A DNA stretch of 64,000 nucleotides from Achromobacter spanius (GTDB lineage: Bacteria; Pseudomonadota; Gammaproteobacteria; Burkholderiales; Burkholderiaceae_B). The stretch is taken from the NCBI RefSeq assembly GCF_029637605.1, contig NZ_CP121261.1, forward strand, positions 2,294,001 through 2,358,000, given 5' to 3'. Positions within the stretch are counted from its first letter, which is position 1, and every line of letters begins with the position of its first letter. Shown here in pieces: positions 47,445 through 54,845 of this stretch. The translations under genes were made by a program, and so were the position numbers. The notes under the pieces are model-generated. The model searched no databases. It saw only the letters and a list, made by a program, of their open reading frames with translations, and had not been told where the DNA came from.

Positions 47445-47490
47445 GGGGATAAGCGGTGTTCAACAGCGGTGTTCAACGCCGCTTATCCCC
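47445..47490. repeat. 12-bp inverted repeat enclosing a tandem 13-bp repeat
   Basis: GGGGATAAGCGG (47445-47456) and CCGCTTATCCCC (47479-47490) are perfect arms. Between and overlapping them, AGCGGTGTTCAAC occurs twice in tandem (47452-47464 and 47465-47477). The second arm runs into a DnaA-box-like sequence. Confidence 0.6.
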
Positions 47491-47570
47491 AACAACTGTG
47501 GACAACCTGGCCGATAAGTCCTGCATAGCCCGGAAAAGTCCTTTCAATCCAGTCACTTGCGAATCGCGAT
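47482..47570. repeat. Dispersed DnaA-box-like repeat, copy 1
   Basis: CTTATCCCC, then CTGTGGACAACC, an AAGTCCTG segment, an AAAAGTCC segment and CACTTGC resemble the sequence at 48500-48580 in the same order and orientation. TGTGGACAA differs by one base from the DnaA box TGTGGATAA. The copy lies just upstream of the phosphatase gene. Confidence 0.45.
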
Positions 47571-47620
47571 CAAATGCCGCCCAGGCGTGATAGATTTGCG
47601 CGTTCCCTGGATGGATCCGT

Positions 47621-48475
47621 ATGAGCAAAACCTTCTCCCTTGAGGACACCCGCAAGCTGGCCGCCGTGCTGGCCGAAACGGCCCTGACAGAGGTCATGCC
47701 GCGCTTTCGCAACCTGCCCGAAGGCTCGGTGCGCGGCAAGAGCTCGCCGCGTGACCTGGTCACCGATGCGGACGAAGCGGCTGAACGCATGATCGCCGCG
47801 CGCCTGTCCAAGCTGCATCCGGGCGCCGTGCTCATCGGCGAAGAAGCCTCCGCGCGCAACCCCGCGCTGCTGAACATGCTGGTCGACGCCGATCTGGCCT
47901 TTCTGATCGACCCCATCGACGGCACCCGCAACTACGTGGCGGGCCTGCCCTTGTTCGGCATGATGATCGCGGCCTGTCACCGCGGCGACGTGATCGCCGG
48001 CGTGATCTACGACCCCGTCAGCCGCGACAGCGCGCTGGCCGTGCGCGGCGAAGGCGCCTGGATGGAATACGAGAACGGCCGGCGCGTGCCGCTGACCGTG
48101 GCCGCCCCCGCCCCGCTGGAAGACATGGACGGCTTCATCTCCACAGGCGCCGTGCCCGAGCCGCTGCGCACCACCGTCAACAGCCACCTGTCGCGCCTGG
48201 CCAGCACCGCGTCGCTGCGCTGCGCCGCGCACGAATACCGCATGCTGGCGGCGGGCCATTGCCACATTGCGCTGTACAACCAACTGACCGCCTGGGACCA
48301 CGCCGCCGGCTGGCTGCTGCACCGCGAAGCCGGCGGCTACGCGGCGCGCTTCGATGGCTCGCCCTACAAGCCCACGCATCGCACAGGCGGGTTGTTGTAT
48401 GCGCCGGATGCCGGCAGTTGGCATGCCGCGCGCAAAGCGTTGTTGGGCGAGGGGCTGGAAGGGGCAGAGGGCTGA
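47621..48475 (+). CDS. Inositol monophosphatase family protein
   Basis: This 284-residue magnesium-dependent, lithium-sensitive-type phosphatase belongs to the IMPase/SuhB/CysQ superfamily. Metal ligands are visible in GEEAS, DPIDGTRNYVAG and WDHAAGWLL. It dephosphorylates a small sugar- or inositol-like phosphate; candidates include inositol-1-phosphate, histidinol phosphate and 3'-phosphoadenosine compounds. It lies alone between two copies of a DnaA-box-like repeat. The start at 47621 is the first in-frame ATG with a GGATGGATCCGT leader, though the ribosome site is weak. Confidence 0.9.
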   Translation: MSKTFSLEDTRKLAAVLAETALTEVMPRFRNLPEGSVRGKSSPRDLVTDADEAAERMIAARLSKLHPGAVLIGEEASARNPALLNMLVDADLAFLIDPIDGTRNYVAGLPLFGMMIAACHRGDVIAGVIYDPVSRDSALAVRGEGAWMEYENGRRVPLTVAAPAPLEDMDGFISTGAVPEPLRTTVNSHLSRLASTASLRCAAHEYRMLAAGHCHIALYNQLTAWDHAAGWLLHREAGGYAARFDGSPYKPTHRTGGLLYAPDAGSWHAARKALLGEGLEGAEG

Positions 48476-48499
48476 AAAACCCGGGTATTCCCTAGGGAT

Positions 48500-48580
48500 T
48501 TATCCACAGTTCCTGTGGACAACCCTATGGAAAGGTCTGTAACAGCGCGAAAAATCCCTGACAGGGCAAGCACTTGCTTA
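48500..48580. repeat. Dispersed DnaA-box-like repeat, copy 2
   Basis: TTATCCACA (48500-48508, a perfect DnaA box) is inverted against TGTGGACAA (48514-48522). AAGGTCTG, AAAAATCC and GCACTTGC follow, paralleling copy 1 upstream of the same gene. Confidence 0.5.
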
Positions 48581-48585
48581 GACCG

Positions 48586-48605
48586 GTCAAAAACCGGCCG
48601 GTTAC
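48586..48605 (-). terminator. Terminator of the sirtuin gene
   Basis: On the minus strand the palindrome AACCGGCCGGTT is followed by a T-run, ten bases past the sirtuin stop. Confidence 0.65.
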
Positions 48606-48613
48606 ACCTTGGC

Positions 48614-49432
48614 TTACAGCGCGTCCAGCGCCAGCGCGCAAGGCTGTTCCACCTTCAGGGTCAACAGGCTGTCGGCCCGGGTGCGGCCCAGGTTGATGGC
48701 GGCGATGGGCATGCCGTTGCGCGACGCTGCCGTCACGAAGCGGTAGCCCGAATACACCATCAGCGACGAACCCACCACCAGCACCGCGTCGGCGCTCATC
48801 AGCCCGGCGTTGGCGCGGTCGACGCGGTCACGCGGGACGGTTTCACCGAAGAAGACCACATCGGGTTTGACGATGCCGCCACAGCGTGGGCACGGCGGCA
48901 CGGTGAATTGCGAAAAGTCCTGGCCGTCCAGGTCGGCGTCGCCGTCCGGCGCATCGGTGGCGTCCAGCAAGGCCCAGGCGGGGTTGGCTTGTTGCAGGCG
49001 ATCTTGCCAGTCGTGGCGGCCACCGCGCCAGTCGCATTGCATGCAGCGCACTTCGTCCAGCCGGCCGTGCAAGTCCACCACCTCGCGGCTGCCGGCGGCG
49101 GCATGCAGGCCGTCTACGTTCTGCGTCACCAGCACGCTGAGGCGCCCACGCGATTCCAGGCGGGCCAGCGCCCGGTGTGAATCGTTGGGCTTGACCTGGC
49201 CAAAGCGGCGCCAGCCCACCATGCTGCGCGCCCAGTAGCGGGCGCGCGCCAGTTCCGTGCCCATGAAGGTTTGCAGGGTCATGGGCGGGGAACGTTTCCA
49301 TTCGCCTTCCGTGTCGCGATAGTCCGGGATGCCGGAATCGGTGCTGACGCCCGCCCCCGTCAACACGAACAGCCGCGGGTGGCGGTCAACAAAGCCGCGC
49401 AACGCGGCCAGATCCGAGACTTGCGTGTCCAT
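48614..49432 (-). CDS. Sirtuin (NAD-dependent protein deacylase, Sir2 family)
   Basis: This 272-residue Sir2-family enzyme removes acyl groups from lysines, or ADP-ribosylates, using NAD. Motifs visible are GAGVSTDSGIPDYR (about 26-39), TQNVDGLH and the catalytic His in DLHGRLDEVRC. The zinc cysteines are in CMQC and CPRC. The sequence is closest in style to class II sirtuins such as SIRT4, larger than CobB. The ATG at 49432 is preceded by GGAGCCAGG. It is followed by a small terminator and convergent with the phosphatase gene. Confidence 0.93.
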   Translation of the reverse strand: MDTQVSDLAALRGFVDRHPRLFVLTGAGVSTDSGIPDYRDTEGEWKRSPPMTLQTFMGTELARARYWARSMVGWRRFGQVKPNDSHRALARLESRGRLSVLVTQNVDGLHAAAGSREVVDLHGRLDEVRCMQCDWRGGRHDWQDRLQQANPAWALLDATDAPDGDADLDGQDFSQFTVPPCPRCGGIVKPDVVFFGETVPRDRVDRANAGLMSADAVLVVGSSLMVYSGYRFVTAASRNGMPIAAINLGRTRADSLLTLKVEQPCALALDAL

Positions 49433-49505
49433 CCTGGCTCCTATCCCTGGCTGCCCTTGGGCATCCTCACTGGCGATGCTGGCCGGTTGCCCTGGCCGCT
49501 TGCCA

Positions 49506-50453
49506 TCAACCGCCCAAGCCGCAGTCGGGCATGTCGCTGACCAGGCTGGCCTGCGTGACGTTGCTGCCCGGGGGCACGCTGCGCGTCAGCCAGACGTTGC
49601 CGCCGATGGTCGACCCCTTGCCGATCGTGACGCGGCCCAGGATCGTGGCGCCCGCGTAGATCACCACGTCGTCTTCGATCAATGGATGGCGCGGCAAGCC
49701 TTTTTTAAGCTCGCCGTTTTCGCCGGGCGGAAAGCGTTTGGCGCCCAGCGTCACCATCTGGTAGAGCCGCACGCGGTCACCGATGATGGCCGTTTCGCCG
49801 ATGACGACACCGGTGCCGTGGTCGATGAAAAAGCTGCGGCCGATGGTGGCGCCCGGATGGATGTCGATGCCGGTGTCGGCATGCGCGATCTCGGCCACGA
49901 TACGGGCCAACATCGGCACGTTCAGCCGATACAGCACATTGGCCAGGCGGTGATGGATCATTGCCGCCACGCCGGGATAGCACAGCAACACTTCGTCCAC
50001 GCTGTGCGCGGCCGGGTCGCCCTGGTAGGCCGCGGTCACGTCCAGGTCCAGGGCGGCGCGCACGCGCGGCAGCTCGGCGCCAAACTGGCGCACGATCTCG
50101 ATGGCGCGGCGCTGGGTCTCGGCCGGGTCGACGTGTTCGTTGCGGCCCACATATTGCAGCTCAAGGCAGACCTGATGCAGCAGCGCGTCCAGCGCGGCGC
50201 CGATGGTGTGGCCCACATAGAAATCTTCGACTTCTTCGCGCAGATCGATGGGGCCAAGCCGCATCGGGAACAAGGCGCCACAGAGGTCCTTGATGATCTG
50301 GCGCAGGCTTTCCTGCGACGGGAATTCACGCAGGCCCGCGTCTTCGCGCAGGCGGCCACGCGGGCCGCGCCAGGCGACGCGCGCTTCGCGCAAGCCGGAC
50401 ACGATGCTGTCCAGGTTCCAGTGGGCGGGCGGAAGATGGGTGGGCCCGTTCAT
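49506..50453 (-). CDS. Serine O-acetyltransferase (EpsC/CysE type)
   Basis: Serine acetyltransferase makes O-acetylserine from serine and acetyl-CoA, the committed step of cysteine synthesis. The 315-residue protein has an N-terminal helical domain (about 1-190) and a left-handed beta-helix of hexapeptide repeats at the C-terminus. The repeats run IHPGATIGRSFFIDHGTGVV, then IYAGATILGRVTIGKGSTIG. The DHGTG motif contains the catalytic histidine. It is longer than E. coli CysE (273), fitting the EpsC-like branch. It lies 73 bases downstream of the sirtuin start, on the same strand. Confidence 0.92.
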   Translation of the reverse strand: MNGPTHLPPAHWNLDSIVSGLREARVAWRGPRGRLREDAGLREFPSQESLRQIIKDLCGALFPMRLGPIDLREEVEDFYVGHTIGAALDALLHQVCLELQYVGRNEHVDPAETQRRAIEIVRQFGAELPRVRAALDLDVTAAYQGDPAAHSVDEVLLCYPGVAAMIHHRLANVLYRLNVPMLARIVAEIAHADTGIDIHPGATIGRSFFIDHGTGVVIGETAIIGDRVRLYQMVTLGAKRFPPGENGELKKGLPRHPLIEDDVVIYAGATILGRVTIGKGSTIGGNVWLTRSVPPGSNVTQASLVSDMPDCGLGG

Positions 50454-50575
50454 TGGGACTGCCCCTGGCGGTTGCGGGGGAGCCCGGGCTGGGAATGGGT
50501 TTCAAACATGGAAGTGCCTCGCTGACGGTGCTACGCAATAGTCCCGTCAACTGTAACCGCTAGCGCCCCGTTTCC

Positions 50576-50601
50576 GGAAAACCTCCGATATGGCATCGGG
50601 G
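50576..50601 (-). terminator. Terminator after galE (end of leftward EPS arm)
   Basis: On the minus strand CCCCGAT / ATCGGAG with a five-base loop is followed by TTTT, immediately after the galE stop. Confidence 0.7.
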
Positions 50602-51729
50602 TTATGCGGCGGCCTGGGTGGGGGTTTCCGGGGCGTAGCCCAGCGGATTGCCTTGCTGCCAGCGCCAGCCGTCGGCGCACATGGCGGCCACGTCGTAGGT
50701 GCTGCGCCAGCCCAGCAGCGACTCGGCAAGCGAAGGGTCGGCCCAGGTGCGCGCCACGTCTCCAGGCCGTCGAGCCAGGGTGCGCAGCGGAATCCGGCAA
50801 CCGCTGGCCTGTTCAAACGCACGCACCAGCTCCAGCACGCTGGTGCCTCGCCCCGTACCCAGATTGACCGCGATGAACCCGGGGTGGTCCGCGCAATACG
50901 CCAGCGCCCGCACATGGCCTTGCGCCAGGTCCATGACGTGCAGATAGTCGCGCACGCCCGTGCCATCGGCGGTGTCGTAATCGTCGCCAAACACCCGCAG
51001 GAACGGCTGGCGGCCCACCGCCACCTGGGTGATGAAGGGGAACAGGTTGTTGGGCAGGTCGCGCGGGCTTTCGCCGATCTGTCCGCTGGGGTGCGCGCCG
51101 ATGGGGTTGAAGTAGCGCAGCGTGACGGCGCTGAAGGCGGGGTCAGCCGTGCAGACGTCGCGCAGCATCTCTTCCACCATCAGCTTGGTGCGGCCGTAGG
51201 GGTTGGCCGGCGCCAGCGGATGCGCCTCGGTAAACGGCAGGGTTTGCGGCTCGCCATACACGGTGGCCGACGAGCTGAACACCAGCCGAGTGACGCCCGC
51301 CTGGCGCATGGCCTGCAGCAGCACCATCGAACCCGCGACGTTGTTGTCGTAGTACTTGAGCGGGTCCGCCACCGATTCCCCCACCGCCTTGCAGCCGGCT
51401 AGATGCAGCACGGCCCGCACCGGCTGACCGCGTGCCGCCGCGTCCGACAGCACGCTTTCGATCAGGCCCGGCGTGCGGATATCCCCTTCAATCAGGGGTA
51501 TTGGCACGCCGCACAGGCGTTCGACGCGGCGCACGGCCTCGCGGCTGCCGTTGCTGAAGTTGTCCAGCACCAGCGGCTGCTGGCCGGCCGCCAGCATCGC
51601 AATCAAGGTATGCGTGCCGATGTAGCCTGCCCCGCCCGTGACCAGGACGCGCAGATTTGAATCTGGCATGTCCGGGGCTTGTACGCCAGGCGCTTGGATG
51701 GGCGCATCTGGCAGGTCTGCGTCTGGCAT
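50602..51729 (-). CDS. galE: UDP-glucose 4-epimerase
   Basis: GalE interconverts UDP-glucose and UDP-galactose with bound NAD. The protein (about 375 residues) has the Rossmann motif GGAGYIG near residue 31, the catalytic Ser in SSSATVYG and the YxxxK pair in NPYGRTKLMVEE. A D/A/P-rich N-terminal extension of about 20-35 residues precedes the domain. ATG 51729 is preceded by GGGGGCGAGG but at short spacing, and ATG 51669 would remove the extension. It is last in the leftward exopolysaccharide arm, behind pgi. Confidence 0.93.
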   Translation of the reverse strand: MPDADLPDAPIQAPGVQAPDMPDSNLRVLVTGGAGYIGTHTLIAMLAAGQQPLVLDNFSNGSREAVRRVERLCGVPIPLIEGDIRTPGLIESVLSDAAARGQPVRAVLHLAGCKAVGESVADPLKYYDNNVAGSMVLLQAMRQAGVTRLVFSSSATVYGEPQTLPFTEAHPLAPANPYGRTKLMVEEMLRDVCTADPAFSAVTLRYFNPIGAHPSGQIGESPRDLPNNLFPFITQVAVGRQPFLRVFGDDYDTADGTGVRDYLHVMDLAQGHVRALAYCADHPGFIAVNLGTGRGTSVLELVRAFEQASGCRIPLRTLARRPGDVARTWADPSLAESLLGWRSTYDVAAMCADGWRWQQGNPLGYAPETPTQAAA

Positions 51730-51740
51730 CCTCGCCCCCG

Positions 51741-53408
51741 TCACAGATGCGCCGCCACGCCTGGCACCCACGCATGCCGGGGACGCGGCGCCTGCGCGTG
51801 GCCACGGTAGCGATCGATCCAGTACGACGTCGACGCATCATGGCCCCAATCGACCACGCCGGCCGACACGGGCACCGCCAGTTCGCGCTCGATGCCCGAG
51901 GCCAGCCGCTTGCCCAGTTCCACACCCCATTGATCGAAGGGGTTGATGCCCCACACCACGCTCTGCACAAAGACCTTGTGCTCATACAGGGCAAGCAGCG
52001 CGCCCAGGCCGCGCGGGTCCAGTTGGCGCAGCACGACCAGAGTGGACGGCCGCCCGCCCGGATGCACCATGTGCTGCGCCAGGCTCAGGGCGCGTTCCTG
52101 GTCGTCGATATGCGCCACGTCCTGCAAGGCTTCTTCCAGGCTCTTGCCGCGCAGCAGCGCCTGACGCTGCGCCAGGCAGTTGGCCAGCAGCAGGCGGTGC
52201 GCGTCCGGGCTGTCCGCATGGCCTTGCAGGCTGGCGATGAAATCAACCGGTGCGCCGTTCTCGCTTTGATGCAGCCACTGGAAAAACGTGTGCTGGCCGT
52301 CGGTGCCCGGCATGCCCCAGATGATGGGCGCGGTGGGCACGCCGACCGCCGTGCCGTCGCCCGCCACCCGTTTGCCCAGCGACTCCATTTCCAACTGCTG
52401 CAGGTAGGTCACCAAATGCAGCAGACGCGCGCTATAGGCGGCGATGTTCAAGGAGTTGTGGCCCAGCACGCTGCAATTGACCAGGCCGGCCAAGGCCAGC
52501 TGGATCGGTGCGTTCGCGGCGAACGGCGCCTGCTGGAAATGCTGGTCCATGGCTTCGGCGCCGGCCCGCATGCCGATCAGCACCTCGGCGCCCACGGTCA
52601 GCGCGATGGACAGGCCGGCCACCGACCAGACGGAATAGCGTCCGCCCACCCAGTCGCACATCTTGAACGTGTGGCTGGCCGGCACGCCCAGGGCGCGCGC
52701 CGCCGACACGTTGGCGGTGACCGCCGCCAGGTGCTCGGACACATCGGCCACCCCGCCCTGCTTGAGCCAGGCCATGGCCGCGCGCGCGTTGTGCAGGGTT
52801 TCAGAGGTGGTGAAGGACTTGGACGAAATCACCACCAGGCAGCGGCGCGGGTCCAGGCCGGCCACGGCATCATGGAAGGCGTGGCCGTCGATGTTGGACA
52901 CGAAACGGATCTGGCGGCGCTGCGACGGGCCGCCAAACGCCTGGACCGCCAGGCGCGGGCCCCAGTCGCTGCCGCCGATGCCGATGTGCAGCACGGTTGA
53001 AAAATCCGCCGTCTGGTCCAGCTTGCGCACGAAGTCGGTCATGCGCGAATACTCGCAGACCGAATCCGCGTCCAGGCCGTCGGGCTGCTCGCGGGTGCGC
53101 CCCGCCCGCAACGCGGTATGCCAGGCGGGCCGGCCTTCCGTCCAGTTGACGGGCTCGCCCGCGAACAGCGCGTGGCGGGCGTCCGCCAACCCACGTGCCT
53201 GCAGCAGATTCAATGCCGCCGCTTCCAGCGCGGGTGACTGGCGTTGCATGGTCAGGTCCACGCACAAGCCTGCGGCCTCGATCACTTTCAGCGTATTGGC
53301 GTCAAGTTCGGCGGCCTCGGCGGCCTGCGCGAACGCCTGCCACTCAGGGCTCTGCGCCAGGCCGGAATTCGCCCTTAACGCCTCAATCGCATAGTTGGCC
53401 TTTCCCAT
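51741..53408 (-). CDS. pgi: Glucose-6-phosphate isomerase
   Basis: Pgi interconverts glucose-6-phosphate and fructose-6-phosphate, here probably supplying fructose-6-phosphate for GDP-mannose and glucose-6-phosphate for UDP-glucose. The 555-residue protein has the family signatures HIGIGGSDWGPRLAV and SSKSFTTSETLHNARAA, and the catalytic His/Glu/Lys region near IWGMPGTDGQHTFFQWLHQS. The start at 53408 is supported by AAGGAG nine bases upstream and by the E. coli length (549). It lies 13 bases behind the phosphomannomutase gene. Confidence 0.95.
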   Translation of the reverse strand: MGKANYAIEALRANSGLAQSPEWQAFAQAAEAAELDANTLKVIEAAGLCVDLTMQRQSPALEAAALNLLQARGLADARHALFAGEPVNWTEGRPAWHTALRAGRTREQPDGLDADSVCEYSRMTDFVRKLDQTADFSTVLHIGIGGSDWGPRLAVQAFGGPSQRRQIRFVSNIDGHAFHDAVAGLDPRRCLVVISSKSFTTSETLHNARAAMAWLKQGGVADVSEHLAAVTANVSAARALGVPASHTFKMCDWVGGRYSVWSVAGLSIALTVGAEVLIGMRAGAEAMDQHFQQAPFAANAPIQLALAGLVNCSVLGHNSLNIAAYSARLLHLVTYLQQLEMESLGKRVAGDGTAVGVPTAPIIWGMPGTDGQHTFFQWLHQSENGAPVDFIASLQGHADSPDAHRLLLANCLAQRQALLRGKSLEEALQDVAHIDDQERALSLAQHMVHPGGRPSTLVVLRQLDPRGLGALLALYEHKVFVQSVVWGINPFDQWGVELGKRLASGIERELAVPVSAGVVDWGHDASTSYWIDRYRGHAQAPRPRHAWVPGVAAHL

Positions 53409-53421
53409 CGCGTGATGCTCC

Positions 53422-54825
53422 TTAGAACGGTAAACGAACATGAGGTGCAATGCGCCGGAACGCGTTGCGGAAATCCTCCTCGATACGGGCCAATGCGGCC
53501 ACGGTGTCTCCTTCAAAACGCATCACCACCGTTGGCGTGGTGTTTGATGGACGCGCCAGGCCGAAGCCATCGACGTAGTCCACCCGCACACCGTCCAGAT
53601 CGTTGATGGACACCGCGCTGGGGAATTCCCCTTGTTGGCGCAGCATTTCCACCAGTTCGAACTGTTCGCCTTCGGCGGTGTCCAGCTTGATTTCGGGGGT
53701 AGCGCAAGACTGCGGCAGGCTTTCCAGCAGGCCCGACGGGTCCGGCGCCGCCGACAGGATCTCCAGCAGCCGGGCAGCGGCGTAGATGCCATCGTCAAAG
53801 CCGTACCAGCGCTCTTTGAAAAACATGTGGCCGCTCATCTCTCCAGCAAGTAGCGCTCCCGACTCGCGCATCTTGGCCTTGATCAGGGAATGCCCGGTCT
53901 TGCACATGGTGGGTTTGCCCCCGGCCTCGAAGATGGCGCGGGCCACGTGGCGGCTGCATTTCACGTCGTAGAGCACTTCGGCGCCGGGGTTGCGCGCCAG
54001 CACGTCGCGGGCGAACAAAATCAGTTGCCGATCGGGCCAGATGATCTGTCCCGATTTCGACACCACGCCCAGGCGGTCGCCGTCGCCATCGAACGCGAGG
54101 CCGACCTCGCAATCGGAATAGCGCAGGCAATAGATCAGGTCCTGCAGGTTCTGGGGGTCGGCCGGATCGGGGTGGTGGCCGGGGAAAGACCCGTCCACCT
54201 CGCAGAACAGCTCGGTCACATCGCAGCCCAGCGCGCGGAACAAGGCCGGCGCCACCGCGCCCGCCACGCCGTTGCCGCAGTCGATGGCGATCTTCATCGG
54301 ACGCGCCATGCGGATGTCGCCCACCAGGCGCGCGGCATAGCAGGGTTGGATCTGCATCTGCGTGCGCCCGCCCGACACGCTGGCCGACTCGATCGGCAAA
54401 CGCATGGCATCGCGCAACGCGGTAATGCCGTCGCCGTACAGCGACGCGCCGTCCAGCACGATCTTGAAGCCGTTGTGCGACGGCGGGTTGTGGCTGCCCG
54501 TGACCGCGATACCCGCCCCCGTGTCCATCAGACGCGTGGCGAAATACACCATCGGCGTGGTCGCCATGCCGATGTCGATGACATGCATGCCCGCCGAACG
54601 CAGCCCGGCCTGCAACGCCGCCGCCAGCTCCACGCTGCTCAGGCGGCCATCGCGACCCACCACCATCGAACGCGCCCCCTGCGCGTGCGCCTGGGTGCCC
54701 GCCGCCATGCCCAGGCTGTGGGCAAAGCGTGCGTCAATCTCGTCCGGTACCGTTCCTCTTATGTCGTAAGCCTTGAAAACCGCATCCAGAATTTGCGGGG
54801 TATCCCAGCCAAAAGTTCCGTGCAT
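53422..54825 (-). CDS. Phosphomannomutase/phosphoglucomutase (AlgC/ManB-like)
   Basis: This 467-residue alpha-D-phosphohexomutase converts mannose-6-P to mannose-1-P, and glucose-6-P to glucose-1-P in the bifunctional branch. The phosphoserine loop is TGSHNPPSHNG and the metal loop is FDGDGDRLG. The sugar-specificity loop reads GEMSGHMFF, typical of PMM/PGM enzymes. The ATG at 54825 has CGGAG upstream and gives the family N-terminus FKAYDIRGTVP. It lies 20 bases after wzc and 13 before pgi. Feeding both UDP- and GDP-sugar pathways fits the locus. Confidence 0.93.
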   Translation of the reverse strand: MHGTFGWDTPQILDAVFKAYDIRGTVPDEIDARFAHSLGMAAGTQAHAQGARSMVVGRDGRLSSVELAAALQAGLRSAGMHVIDIGMATTPMVYFATRLMDTGAGIAVTGSHNPPSHNGFKIVLDGASLYGDGITALRDAMRLPIESASVSGGRTQMQIQPCYAARLVGDIRMARPMKIAIDCGNGVAGAVAPALFRALGCDVTELFCEVDGSFPGHHPDPADPQNLQDLIYCLRYSDCEVGLAFDGDGDRLGVVSKSGQIIWPDRQLILFARDVLARNPGAEVLYDVKCSRHVARAIFEAGGKPTMCKTGHSLIKAKMRESGALLAGEMSGHMFFKERWYGFDDGIYAAARLLEILSAAPDPSGLLESLPQSCATPEIKLDTAEGEQFELVEMLRQQGEFPSAVSINDLDGVRVDYVDGFGLARPSNTTPTVVMRFEGDTVAALARIEEDFRNAFRRIAPHVRLPF

Positions 54826-54845
54826 GCCAGTTTCTCCGGGTGGCG

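Noticed and set aside
48500..48522. Chromosome replication origin
   Set aside because: Only one perfect and a few imperfect DnaA boxes are present, with no AT-rich unwinding element and no dnaA/dnaN/gyrB genes nearby.
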